From: Bacillus norwichensis
GTDB taxonomy: Bacteria; Bacillota; Bacilli; Bacillales; Bacillaceae_C
DNA length: 64,000 nucleotides
Assembly (NCBI RefSeq): GCF_014836955.1
Contig: NZ_JACSPV010000007.1
Location: forward strand, 62,001-126,000
Reading direction: 5' to 3'
Numbering within the stretch: the first letter of the stretch is position 1; every line of letters starts with the position of its first letter. The notes beneath the pieces are model-generated. The model was not told the origin of the DNA and did not search any database. It saw nothing but the letters and a program-made list of their open reading frames with translations. The position numbers and the translations under genes are program-made. Shown piece by piece: positions 8,994 through 17,325 of the stretch.

Positions 8994-9319
8994 GACTGCC
9001 TCCCCAACATGCGGTCCATCATTTTGGAAAAAAGCGTCCATTCCTTCGTTTTTACCTCCAGCATCTTTACACCTTCCGCTGTCAGCCGGTAATACTTGCG
9101 TGCCTTTCCTTTTTCCTGCTTTTCCCAATAGGATTCTATATACCCTTGATGTTCAAGCTTGTGCAAAGCCGGATATAAAGTCCCTTCTCTCACCTGCAAT
9201 GTATGATCGCTACGCTTCTCCATCACCTTGGCTAGCTCATAACCATACATCGGATGGTCCTGTAACAGCTGAAGAATCAAAAGCGAAGTACTCCCTTTTA
9301 AAAGCTCTCGGTCAAACAT
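8990..9319 (-). CDS. PadR family transcriptional regulator
   Basis: A 109-residue winged-helix repressor of the short PadR-s2 type. The N-terminal domain shows [19 protein letters not shown], then the wing [18 protein letters not shown], followed by one C-terminal dimerisation helix. GGTGG precedes the ATG at 9319. It is the first gene of a PadR-HAAS-membrane protein unit that probably regulates itself. Another target is not evident. Confidence 0.88.
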   Translation of the reverse strand: MFDRELLKGSTSLLILQLLQDHPMYGYELAKVMEKRSDHTLQVREGTLYPALHKLEHQGYIESYWEKQEKGKARKYYRLTAEGVKMLEVKTKEWTLFSKMMDRMLGRQS

Positions 9320-9800
9320 CGTTCCACCTACCTAGTTTTACTATGTATAAGTGTAATTCCTTTTCAGTCGTTTTGCAACCTTTCATGCTATGATACGATA
9401 ACGGGAAGAAGATATTTCGAATGGAAGATCAAATTCAAGAGTTCTTTGATTTGAGACACCTTTATTATAATCATCTTTTTTCATTTTCCAGCTGGGTATT
9501 TTACTCCAAATAATTTAACCCTTTTTTTCAATATCATTTTCATCTGCTTATCTCTTTCTTTCGTTCTATTAGACACCTATGAACTGATTGGTGGTACTAT
9601 CTCTTTTGATTTGTGGCTTGCCGTTTATTTTCCTATGGAAATAGGAAGCTTCAAACTTATCGTTTGCGAAACCTGTGCATCTTCAATTTTAAGTAGCCCT
9701 TCTGTATTACAAACAACTCTCAGTCTTTCATAATGTTAAAATCCGCCCTTCGGTCTTATACTATAATTAACAAGTCTTTCACAAAGGAAGTGTATCAGCG
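9320..9800. other. Intergenic region, nothing convincing
   Basis: AT-rich DNA between the divergent PadR and FetA genes. A 30-codon frame at 9421-9513 lacks a good ribosome site and looks accidental. No repeat, RNA or clear operator was found. Confidence 0.5.
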
Positions 9801-10538
9801 ATTACAACTGATTTACATTATAAACCCGCCATCCATTTCAATGATGTTGATTACTCAATTGATGAAACGTCCATCTTAAAAGGAGTGACCGGCTCTTTTC
9901 CTGATGGAAAAATCACAACATTAACCGGCCCTTCTGGTGCGGGTAAATCAACTCTGCTCAAGCTATGCAACGGGTTACTTTCCCCCACCGCTGGAAATAT
10001 TTATATCCACAGCAAGCATATCCGCGAGTATGAACCTGTGGAATTACGTCGCACGGTAGGTATTGCCCTTCAAAATGCCCCGATGGTAAAAGGAAGTGTT
10101 TATCATAATTTGGCTCTCCCATTAGAGCTCGCTGGAAAAAAACTTGCTCAAGAAGAAGCCATCTCGATATTGGATGATGTGGGGTTAGAAGATTCATTTT
10201 TAAATAGAGACAGCAAAGATCTATCAGGCGGTCAAAAACAGAAAGTATCCATCGCAAGGACACTCTTGAACCGTCCGCGCATTTTATTGCTTGATGAAAT
10301 TACCGCTTCTTTGGACCAAACTTCTTCCAGAGAAATCGAACAGCTCATTGTAAAAATCAATCAGCGTTACAATGTAACTATAGTATGGATCACACACAAT
10401 TTAGAACAAGCTAAAACAATCGGGCATTACACTTGGGTGATGATTGCCGGCAAGGTAGCCGAAACAGGAGATAGCAAATTGCTCGAATCTCCAAGCACTG
10501 CTGAAGTGCGGCACTTCATTGAAGGGGGATTTGCATGA
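9801..10538 (+). CDS. fetA: Iron export ABC transporter ATPase FetA-like, non-canonical start
   Basis: ATPase partner of the FetB-type permease that follows with a 4-base ATGA overlap. Walker A GPSGAGKST, signature LSGGQKQK and Walker B ILLLDEITASLD are intact. The frame is open upstream of the first GTG (9885) and encodes the expected first beta strand and A-loop tyrosine (IHFNDVDYSIDETSILKG), so the GTG cannot be the true start. No ATG, GTG or TTG exists upstream in frame. The best candidate is ATT at 9801, 12 bases after AAAGGA. Either a rare ATT start is used or the start codon was mutated. E. coli FetAB is linked to iron export and oxidative-stress resistance. Confidence 0.75.
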   Translation: MTTDLHYKPAIHFNDVDYSIDETSILKGVTGSFPDGKITTLTGPSGAGKSTLLKLCNGLLSPTAGNIYIHSKHIREYEPVELRRTVGIALQNAPMVKGSVYHNLALPLELAGKKLAQEEAISILDDVGLEDSFLNRDSKDLSGGQKQKVSIARTLLNRPRILLLDEITASLDQTSSREIEQLIVKINQRYNVTIVWITHNLEQAKTIGHYTWVMIAGKVAETGDSKLLESPSTAEVRHFIEGGFA

Positions 10539-11278
10539 GTTATACAGCATTGGCATTGACACTCAGCTTTGTCCTTATCCCCATTTTTTTATCGAAAACG
10601 CTCAAACTCCAACTGGAAAAAGACACGATTATCGCTGTTGTAAGGTCTATAATCCAACTGCTAATTGTCGGGTACATCTTAAAATTCGTCTTCGATGCCG
10701 AACATCCCGTCTATATTTTGTTGATGATCCTGCTCATGATTGGAGCAGCCGTTGAAAACGTTCGAAAAAAAGGCTTATTCATCAAAGGGATCACTTGGAA
10801 AGTGGCAGCTACGATCATTTTCATTGAAGTTCTTACACAGGGGATTTTAATCGGACTAAACATCACACCTGCAACAGCACAATACATCATCCCCATCAGT
10901 GGAATGGTCATTGGAAACGCAATGGTCTTATCCATCTTATTTTTGAACCGCTTCACTGCAGAAATAGAAGCTCATGAAGATCAAGCGGAATTGATTCTAT
11001 CACTTGGAGGAACACCGAAGCAGGCGATTCACACACAGCTCATCTCTTCCATCAAAGCAAGCATGATCCCAACAATTGAAAGCCAAAAAACAATGGGACT
11101 TGTCCAATTGCCAGGAATGATGAGCGGCCAAATCATCGCGGGCGCCGATCCGATCCAGGCCGTTATGTTCCAGATTCTGATTGTTTTCCTGTTGCTGACA
11201 ACGTCTGCTGTATCAAGTGTCATGCTCGGGTACTTATCTTACCCATCCTTGTTTAATGAACGGATGCAGCTTAAATAA
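10535..11278 (+). CDS. fetB: Iron export ABC transporter permease FetB-like
   Basis: A 247-residue membrane protein of the UPF0014/YbbM (FetB) family with about seven helices. The family pattern is visible in FVFDAEHPVYILLMILLMI, IPISGMVIGNAM, LGGTPKQAI and the conserved LPGMMSGQIIAGADPIQAV near the end. It forms one operon with the ATPase upstream, from which it starts by ATGA overlap behind GAAGGGGGA. Iron efflux is inferred from E. coli; the position between a siderophore locus and a CDF metal exporter fits metal homeostasis. Confidence 0.88.
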   Translation: MSYTALALTLSFVLIPIFLSKTLKLQLEKDTIIAVVRSIIQLLIVGYILKFVFDAEHPVYILLMILLMIGAAVENVRKKGLFIKGITWKVAATIIFIEVLTQGILIGLNITPATAQYIIPISGMVIGNAMVLSILFLNRFTAEIEAHEDQAELILSLGGTPKQAIHTQLISSIKASMIPTIESQKTMGLVQLPGMMSGQIIAGADPIQAVMFQILIVFLLLTTSAVSSVMLGYLSYPSLFNERMQLK

Positions 11279-11330
11279 CATACTTTTTGGGAGAGCGATT
11301 AGATTGGGGAAACAAATGATAAATTGGAGA

Positions 11331-11580
11331 TTCGCACGATAAAATCGGAATTCGCGCGATTATTCTGGTTTTCGCACAATAAAACCGGGATGCGCGCGAT
11401 TATTCGCATTTTCGCACAATAAAGTCGAGATTCGCACGATTATTCGCATTTTCGCACGATAAAGTCGGGATGCGCTCGATTATCCTAGTTTTCGCACGAT
11501 AAAATCGGGATGCGCTCGATTATCCTAGTTTTCGCACAATAAAATCGGGGTTCGCACGATTATTGAAAATATCGCACAAT
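11331..11580. repeat. Tandem array of 13 units with exact 20-bp pitch
   Basis: A degenerate 10-mer close to TTCGCACGAT recurs at 11331, 11351, 11371 and so on to 11571, always 20 bases apart. Spacers alternate between AAAATCGGGA-like and TATTCNNNTT-like, giving a 40-bp higher-order unit; the units at 11451 and 11491 are nearly identical over 40 bases. It lies between the convergent fetB and CDF genes. The reverse complement of the same core forms a second array at 33703-33908. Function is unknown; it has no CRISPR features. Confidence 0.85.
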
Positions 11581-11613
11581 CCACCGTTAGACAACATTTT
11601 TCAATAAAAAAAT

Positions 11614-11651
11614 AACAAGTGTGAAAGCCTCGGTCAGCTTTCACACTTGTT
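11614..11651. terminator. Bidirectional terminator between fetB and the CDF gene
   Basis: AACAAGTGTGAAAGC (11614-11628) pairs perfectly with 11637-11651. On the minus strand a T7 run follows; the right arm touches the CDF stop codon. Confidence 0.9.
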
Positions 11652-12520
11652 CAATTTGGTTCTACATGAACATGCACAGCGAATACTTGATGTTTTTTCA
11701 TTAACACTTCTTCCACACAATCTGATATTTCATGAGCAGCTTGGATTCCCAATGTGGAGTTGACAAGAATGACCACATCCACAACAGATTTGTTACCATA
11801 CCGTCTCGCCTTTATATCCTTGATTCCCTTAACTCCGGAAATTTCAAAAATGGCTTCTTTATACCGTTCCAATTTTTCTTCATCAAAGCCATCAGTCAAG
11901 TCTAGGGAAGCATCCCTGAAGATATCCCAAGCTGTCTTACAAATGAGTAGGCCAACTATTACAGCAGTTAACGAATCAAGCCAGGGAAGTCCGAATTGGG
12001 AGCCGATGATTCCAATTGCCGCACCAATACTCACCCATGCGTCGGACAAATTATCCTTAGCTGCCGCCGTTACAGCCTGACTATTAATTTTCCTGCCTAG
12101 CTTTAGATTATAACGATAAACTAAATACATGATTCCCGATGAAAAAACGGCAGTCAACGCAGATATCATATCAGGTGATTCCTGATTTTCAGCAAATACG
12201 GATGAGACTGCTTCAAATAAAACCTGAAGTCCGACAACCATCATGATAAAAGAAGCAACCAATGTAGCAATCATTTCTGCTTTCCAATGACCATATGGAT
12301 GATTATCATCTGCTGGTTTTTGCGAAAATCTAAGACCAATCAGAACCGCGATTGAAGCTACAATGTCAGTGGCATTATTTAGTCCGTCAGCTCTTAAGGC
12401 TGCCGAATTCGACATGTCCGCTATCACCAATTTTAAAACTGATAAAAATATATAAGCAAAGATGCTGAGTATGGCTCCGCGTTCCCCCATTTTCAGATCA
12501 TTACCATTTGATTGTGCCAT
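11651..12520 (-). CDS. Cation diffusion facilitator (CDF) transporter, probably Mn2+ efflux
   Basis: A 289-residue CDF protein with six membrane helices and a C-terminal cytoplasmic ferredoxin-like metal domain (about 205-289, ending HVHVEPN). The membrane metal site is N-x3-D on helix 2 (within ADGLNNATD) and D-x3-D on helix 5 (within AAKDNLSDAW). The Asn/Asp combination is typical of Mn-selective members such as MntE and MneP/MneS rather than the His/Asp zinc type. The ATG at 12520 follows GGAGGGAC. Metal specificity is inferred from these residues only. Confidence 0.85.
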   Translation of the reverse strand: MAQSNGNDLKMGERGAILSIFAYIFLSVLKLVIADMSNSAALRADGLNNATDIVASIAVLIGLRFSQKPADDNHPYGHWKAEMIATLVASFIMMVVGLQVLFEAVSSVFAENQESPDMISALTAVFSSGIMYLVYRYNLKLGRKINSQAVTAAAKDNLSDAWVSIGAAIGIIGSQFGLPWLDSLTAVIVGLLICKTAWDIFRDASLDLTDGFDEEKLERYKEAIFEISGVKGIKDIKARRYGNKSVVDVVILVNSTLGIQAAHEISDCVEEVLMKKHQVFAVHVHVEPN

Positions 12521-12693
12521 TGAAGTCCCTCCACAAAACTATATATATTCATGATAACAATCGAAATGCGAGTGGGTCTACAGCAACCTTGTTGGGAAAG
12601 GACCCGTTTGTAAGGAGACGGAAAGATTGTTTCTTATGGGCAACATTATCTTATTCTGTTCAAAATGATTATTCTTATATTTCAAAAAAAAAG

Positions 12694-12722
12694 TTGACTA
12701 ATTACAAAATGTTGATTATACT
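12694..12722 (+). promoter_or_regulatory. Sigma-A promoter of the S-box sulfur operon
   Basis: TTGACT and TATACT are separated by exactly 17 bases, about 60 bases before the riboswitch aptamer. Confidence 0.8.
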
Positions 12723-12773
12723 CATTTCAAGCCAATAGGCAAATCCAATTTTTAACAAGTGAATAATAGGATT

Positions 12774-12947
12774 CTTATCAAGAGAGGCGGAGGGACTGAC
12801 CCTAAGAAGCCTCAGCAACCAGCAATTGATTGCACGGTGCTAATTTCAGAAGAATACATTTGTATTCTAAAGATGAGACTAATGTAGGTTTTATATATGT
12901 ACATGTATATGCCCTTCTCTCATCATTATTTGAGAGAAGGGCTTTTT
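12774..12947 (+). ncRNA. SAM-I (S-box) riboswitch with terminator
   Basis: The leader has the S-box core: TATCAAGAGAGGCGGAGGGA, then CAGCAACC, GGTGCTAA and AGATGAGA in the usual order. A terminator (GCCCTTCTCTCA at 12911-12922 pairing with 12931-12942, then T5) follows. The segment after the aptamer (AGATGAGACTAA) can form the competing pairing. Low S-adenosylmethionine should allow read-through into the sulfur operon at 13016. Confidence 0.93.
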
Positions 12948-13015
12948 GTTTCTAAAAAAGATGCATGGAGATTCCTACAGTAGTTTTCATTCCACATGAA
13001 AAGGAGATGCTTACA

Positions 13016-14209
13016 ATGACAACCATTATTAAAGAAGCCACTCCCTCACTTGAGGAAGTGAAAAACCAAATAAGGAAAATCATCGATCTTGTCATCCGTC
13101 CGAATGCTGACCGGATTGACCGAGAAGGAGAATTTCCTAGTGAAAACCTAAAAGCTCTTGGAGAAGAAGGATGGAACAGTATTTTACTGCCGAAAGAATT
13201 AGGTGGCTTGGCGCTTGATTATCGTGCTTACGGTCTCGTCGTTCGAGAAATCGCAACAGCTTGTCCTTCAACGGCTCTTGTCTATACGATGAATATCGGT
13301 GCGTCCCTTATTATCTATGGCTATGGTAACGAAGATCAGTGGAACAGATGGCTAAAGCCACTCCGCGAAGGAAAAATTGGAACAATCGCAAACAGTGAAA
13401 GAGCTACCGGAAGCCAGCACTGGTTGAGCGAAAGCAGAGCCGATTATACAGATGGGGGCTACCTCTTGAATTTTGAAAAATCATTTGCGACTAGCAGCGG
13501 CTATGCTGACTTTTATATTATTCAAACCAAGTCACCAAAGGCGAAAGTTTACTCAGATCTCTCGTATTTTATTGTCGATGCGAAACAGGACGGTATCGAG
13601 ACAGGGAAATGGGATGCTTTAGGCGTGCGCGGAAATCATAGTTCTCCCATAAGATTAAACGATATTTATGTTGACCAACGTGACTTAATTGGCGGAGAAG
13701 GAACTGGAAAAAGAATTGTGGAAAATAGCAACGCTTATATTTTCGGACTAGGGGGTGCCTGGACGGGGACTGCCATCGGCATATTTAATGAAGCTGCCGC
13801 TTTTGCAACGAAAGCTTCAGGAAAATATCAAGTAGTCAGACATCAGCTGGCTTCGGCCAAAATTTTGATTGACAGTTTATGTGCCTGGCAGAATGAAATA
13901 GCTTCAAGATTGAATGACTGGTCTCAATCAGGCGAGCCTCTCACTGATGAATTGAGGACAACACTTTACGAATTTAAAGTTCATGCATCAGAAACCGCGA
14001 ATCAAGTAGCTCAAATCTCAATGGATGTTGCAGGTGGTTTCGGATATAAAAAAGGTATCTTGGAGCGCCTATACCGCGATTCTCGAGCAGGAATTGTCAT
14101 GGGCCCTTCCAACAATTTAGCCAAGGAACTGATTGGCAAACAAATTGTCGGCATTGATACATCACTTTGGCCTGAAGAAAACGAACAACTAAGGAGGAAT
14201 AAAAAATGA
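13016..14209 (+). CDS. Acyl-CoA dehydrogenase-fold flavin monooxygenase (DszC/SfnB-like)
   Basis: A 397-residue protein with the acyl-CoA dehydrogenase fold: N-terminal helical domain, central beta domain (about 120-220) and C-terminal helical bundle. In an S-box operon next to a DszA-like enzyme, the DszC/SfnB branch that monooxygenates sulfur compounds with reduced flavin is more likely than fatty acid oxidation. The ATG at 13016 is chosen because AAGGAG lies 9 bases upstream; a longer frame from 12965 lacks a site. The gene overlaps the next by ATGA. The substrate is unknown and no flavin reductase gene is in this operon. Confidence 0.8.
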   Translation: MTTIIKEATPSLEEVKNQIRKIIDLVIRPNADRIDREGEFPSENLKALGEEGWNSILLPKELGGLALDYRAYGLVVREIATACPSTALVYTMNIGASLIIYGYGNEDQWNRWLKPLREGKIGTIANSERATGSQHWLSESRADYTDGGYLLNFEKSFATSSGYADFYIIQTKSPKAKVYSDLSYFIVDAKQDGIETGKWDALGVRGNHSSPIRLNDIYVDQRDLIGGEGTGKRIVENSNAYIFGLGGAWTGTAIGIFNEAAAFATKASGKYQVVRHQLASAKILIDSLCAWQNEIASRLNDWSQSGEPLTDELRTTLYEFKVHASETANQVAQISMDVAGGFGYKKGILERLYRDSRAGIVMGPSNNLAKELIGKQIVGIDTSLWPEENEQLRRNKK

Positions 14210-15591
14210 CAAAAAAACGAGTTTTATTAAACGCTTTTTTAATGAACTGCCCAGGTAATCAATCACCTGGATTGTGGGCACATCCGGAAGACCGTTCGCA
14301 TCGCTACAAGGATCTCGAGCATTGGACTGAGCTTGCGAAAACGCTGGAAGCTGCCAAATTCGATGCTATTTTTCTCGCGGATGTACTTGGACCTTATGAT
14401 GTATATCAAGGTGCCCGTGATGCATCTCTTCGTCAGGCGGTACAATCACCAATCAATGACCCACTTCTGGTCATCCCTGCCATGGCTGCTGTTACGGAGC
14501 ATCTTGGCTTTGGTGTTACAGCATCAGTAACACATGAACACCCTTATACATTTGCTAGGCGCATGACAACACTTGATCACTTGACAAAAGGACGTATAGG
14601 TTGGAACATCGTTACTTCATATTTGAAAAGTGCTTCCATCAATATCGGTTTAAAAGAGCAGATTGAGCATGATGAACGCTATAACATCGCCGAAGAATAT
14701 TTGGATGTCTGCTATAAATTATGGGAAGGAAGCTGGGAAGACGATGCAGTCGTAAGGGATACTAAGACAAAAGCGTTTGTCGATCCGGACAAAGTCCATG
14801 ATATACAACACGAAGGTGATTACTTCAGTGTACCGGGTGCCCATTTATGTGAACCTTCCCCTCAGAGGACCCCAGTGATTTACCAAGCTGGACTGTCATC
14901 CAGAGGAAGTGCTTTCGCCGCTAAGCATGCGGAAGGTGTTTACGTTTCAATGCCGACTGTTCCTATTGCTCAAAAATATGTCAAAAAAATCCGAAATCAG
15001 GCAAAGGAATACGGAAGAAAACCTGAGGAGATCAAAATTTTCAGTTTATTCACGCCGATTGTTGCCAAAACACAAGAAGAAGCTGAAGCAAAATACACGG
15101 ATTATAAAAAATATATCAGTTACGAAGGTGCACTAAGCTTGTTCAGCGGATGGACGGGAATCGATCTTTCTCAATTCGATCCAAATGAAAACTTACAGTT
15201 TGTTGAGAATGACTCTATGCGTTCACGGGTTGAGATTTTTACCAAAGCTGATCCAAACAAGCAATGGACGATTAATGAAATAGCTGAATTTGTTGGCCTT
15301 GGAGGTATCGGTCCGGTTGTTGTTGGCACACCTGAAGTCATCGCTGACGAAATGGAAAGATGGTTGAATGAAGCGAATGTAGATGGCTTCAATATCACGT
15401 ATGCCGTGATGCCGGGATCATTCGAAGATTTTGCTGAGCTCGTTATCCCTGTATTGGAAGAACGAGGATTATTGAGGGAAAGCGGGACAAACAAAACATT
15501 ACGGGACAATTTATTCGGCAGCGGTGACCAATTGGCTGACCATCACCCGGGCAAGCAGTTTTCCTGGAAGCTGCAGACCGTTTCTCAATAA
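14206..15591 (+). CDS. FMN-dependent monooxygenase, LLM class, NtaA/SnaA/DszA family
   Basis: A 461-residue bacterial-luciferase-like barrel enzyme. Family marks include WAHPEDRSHRYKDLEHW near the N-terminus, TFARRMTTLDHLTKGRIGWN, and GPVVVGTPEVIADEMERW near the end. Relatives are DszA (sulfone monooxygenase), NtaA, DmoA and B. subtilis CmoJ, all using FMNH2 from a separate reductase. Its ATG overlaps the upstream stop and is preceded by AAGGAGG. S-box control suggests release of sulfur from an organosulfur compound when methionine or SAM is low. Exact substrate cannot be read from sequence. Confidence 0.85.
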   Translation: MTKKRVLLNAFLMNCPGNQSPGLWAHPEDRSHRYKDLEHWTELAKTLEAAKFDAIFLADVLGPYDVYQGARDASLRQAVQSPINDPLLVIPAMAAVTEHLGFGVTASVTHEHPYTFARRMTTLDHLTKGRIGWNIVTSYLKSASINIGLKEQIEHDERYNIAEEYLDVCYKLWEGSWEDDAVVRDTKTKAFVDPDKVHDIQHEGDYFSVPGAHLCEPSPQRTPVIYQAGLSSRGSAFAAKHAEGVYVSMPTVPIAQKYVKKIRNQAKEYGRKPEEIKIFSLFTPIVAKTQEEAEAKYTDYKKYISYEGALSLFSGWTGIDLSQFDPNENLQFVENDSMRSRVEIFTKADPNKQWTINEIAEFVGLGGIGPVVVGTPEVIADEMERWLNEANVDGFNITYAVMPGSFEDFAELVIPVLEERGLLRESGTNKTLRDNLFGSGDQLADHHPGKQFSWKLQTVSQ

Positions 15592-15658
15592 ACACTAGGG
15601 GAGAGTGAAAATTCCAGCAAAATTTTTGTCCATTTAAATAAACACAGGGGGTATGGTT

Positions 15659-16489
15659 ATGAAAAAAACTTTTCTTGGAATCATTTTATTAACGGGGATG
15701 GCTGTTTTAGCTGCCTGCGGTTCGAGCAACACAACCGGAGGCAAAACAGAAATCAAAATCGGAGCAACCGCCGGTCCATATAGTGATCAAGTTACAAACA
15801 GTATTAAGCCTATACTTGAAAAAGAAGGATACGACGTTAAGGTGATAGAGTTTAGCGACTACGTTCAGCCCAATAAGGCACTCCATGAGGGAGATTTAGA
15901 CGCAAATGTATTCCAGAATATTTTATATATGGAAAAGTTTAACGAAGAACATGAGATGGATTTAGTGAACCTTCTTTCGGTTCCAACTGCCCCAATTGGT
16001 GTGTATTCTGAAAAACACAAAGACCTTGCTGACATTCGGAAAGGAGCAAAAGTAACCCTTCCAAACGACCCCGTCAATATGGCAAGAGCGTTGATCATGA
16101 TGGATGAATATGACTGGATTGCACTAGATGGAGATGTGGACCCATCTAAAGCTTCAGAGAAGGATGTGGCGGAAAACAAGCTGAATGTGAACATTGCCCC
16201 GCTGGAAGCCGCTCAGTTGCCACGCTCTTTGGGCGACTCAGATTTCGCGTTCATCAACGGGAACTTTGCACTTGCTTCAGGTATTGAACTTGAAAGTGCA
16301 CTCGGCTTAGAAGAAACTCCTATTCAGTACATGAACCAAGTCGTCATTAACAGCAAAGATAAGAAGGAACCGTTCGTAAAGGCACTTGAAGATGCCTATA
16401 AGTCTATAGATTTTGTTCAATATACAGATGAAAACCTTCCTGGCTTTGTCAGACCAGATTATTTTTCAGAAATTGAAGCAAAGAAATAA
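15659..16489 (+). CDS. MetQ/NlpA family substrate-binding lipoprotein
   Basis: A 276-residue lipoprotein with lipobox LAAC and the NlpA fold marks (KIGATAGPYSD, VTLPNDPVNMARAL, FAFINGNFALASG). MetQ members bind methionine or related amino acids for MetNP importers. No metN or metP gene follows, so this receptor must use an ABC core encoded elsewhere or serve as an orphan receptor. The ATG at 15659 lies 7 bases after GGGGG; an ATG at 15653 is too close. The S-box and the two monooxygenases suggest that the ligand is an organosulfur compound. Confidence 0.88.
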   Translation: MKKTFLGIILLTGMAVLAACGSSNTTGGKTEIKIGATAGPYSDQVTNSIKPILEKEGYDVKVIEFSDYVQPNKALHEGDLDANVFQNILYMEKFNEEHEMDLVNLLSVPTAPIGVYSEKHKDLADIRKGAKVTLPNDPVNMARALIMMDEYDWIALDGDVDPSKASEKDVAENKLNVNIAPLEAAQLPRSLGDSDFAFINGNFALASGIELESALGLEETPIQYMNQVVINSKDKKEPFVKALEDAYKSIDFVQYTDENLPGFVRPDYFSEIEAKK

Positions 16490-16493
16490 ACGA

Positions 16494-16539
16494 CCAAAAA
16501 CATTCGAAAGGCTTAACATTGAGCCTTTCGATGTTTTGG
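16494..16539 (+). terminator. Terminator of the S-box sulfur operon
   Basis: A long stem pairs CCAAAAACAT and CGAAAGGCT with AGCCTTTCG and ATGTTTTGG around a 7-base loop, directly after the MetQ-like stop. The T-tract is inside the stem rather than after it. Confidence 0.7.
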
Positions 16540-16935
16540 CTGTTACCGCCACATTCCTACCGTCATTTTAACTATTTCTCCAGCAGAATAGGTACAAAAC
16601 ACCGAAGTATGCATAACAAACAGTCCATTAAGTTTCAGGGGTTTTTTATTGTTAAAATTGGACCACTGTTTGTGTTTTAAGAGGAGGCTGTCTCCATTCT
16701 TAAGTAAACCAAAATGCAATTGTCCTTTGATTATAGTAGTTTACGCTTTAATTGTTGCACTTTCCATTGATAATTTCTTGATGATATCTAGTAGCTCGTA
16801 TGCTTTCCTGAATTATCACCGTGGCGCTCCAGCTTAATGTGGTTTAAATTGACTCATCAAACGTAAGTCCTCTAAATGAGTAAGAAAAAACATTTCATAG
16901 AATGCCACCTTCACTCCTATCACTTCTAAATCTGA
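16540..16935. other. Intergenic region without recognisable genes
   Basis: Between the sulfur operon and the SnoaL-like gene I see no ORF with a ribosome site. Near 16676 a small inverted repeat (CTTAAGA-like arms flanking GGAGGCTGTCTCC) could be a remnant of a mobile-element end, but there is no transposase. Confidence 0.4.
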
Positions 16936-17262
16936 CTATAGGATAGGTGTCCCTTGATGATATACCATTTGCCACTTATCTTTTTTAAATTTCCAAATGG
17001 AACTTCTCAAAGTACTTGTTTCATCAGTCTGTTTATGTGTTCTATATGTTGCTAATACAACATTTGCTGCTAAACAGCGTATGTCAAAATCTGTTACAGT
17101 AAGTTGTACAGAAGAAGTGGGATCACTTCTATCAAGCTGAGCCTTTTTATCATATATTTTTCCCGAGCTCCCAAATTCCAAATAATTGTCTTCAAGAAGT
17201 TCGTCTAAATCATCATACCCTCGACTCATCAACCGCTCCTCAAGCTGCAAAATATGTTTCAT
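16936..17262 (-). CDS. DUF4440/SnoaL-like (NTF2 fold) small protein
   Basis: A 108-residue cytoplasmic protein with the NTF2-like pattern of DUF4440: an N-terminal helix (ILQLEERLMSRGYDDLDELL), then a strand-rich cone with LEFGSSGKIYDKK and TYRTHK, ending in WQMVYHQGTPI. Such proteins have varied small-ligand or enzymatic roles and no function can be assigned. The ATG at 17262 has only a distant GGAGG about 25 bases upstream, so the start is uncertain. Confidence 0.72.
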   Translation of the reverse strand: MKHILQLEERLMSRGYDDLDELLEDNYLEFGSSGKIYDKKAQLDRSDPTSSVQLTVTDFDIRCLAANVVLATYRTHKQTDETSTLRSSIWKFKKDKWQMVYHQGTPIL

Positions 17263-17325
17263 CAGTGATGAATGAATGTCTTTTCCTCCCCTTCAACACC
17301 ATGCTCGGTGCAAGATCCAGTCCCC

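Noticed and set aside
9421-9513. A 30-codon ORF between padR and fetA
   Set aside because: The upstream GGGAAGAAG is poorly spaced and the peptide resembles nothing.
11331-11580. CRISPR array
   Set aside because: The 20-bp pitch leaves no room for spacers of normal size, units are degenerate, and there are no cas genes.
16649-16837. A 62-codon plus-strand ORF after the sulfur operon
   Set aside because: No ribosome site and no protein-like pattern; probably chance.
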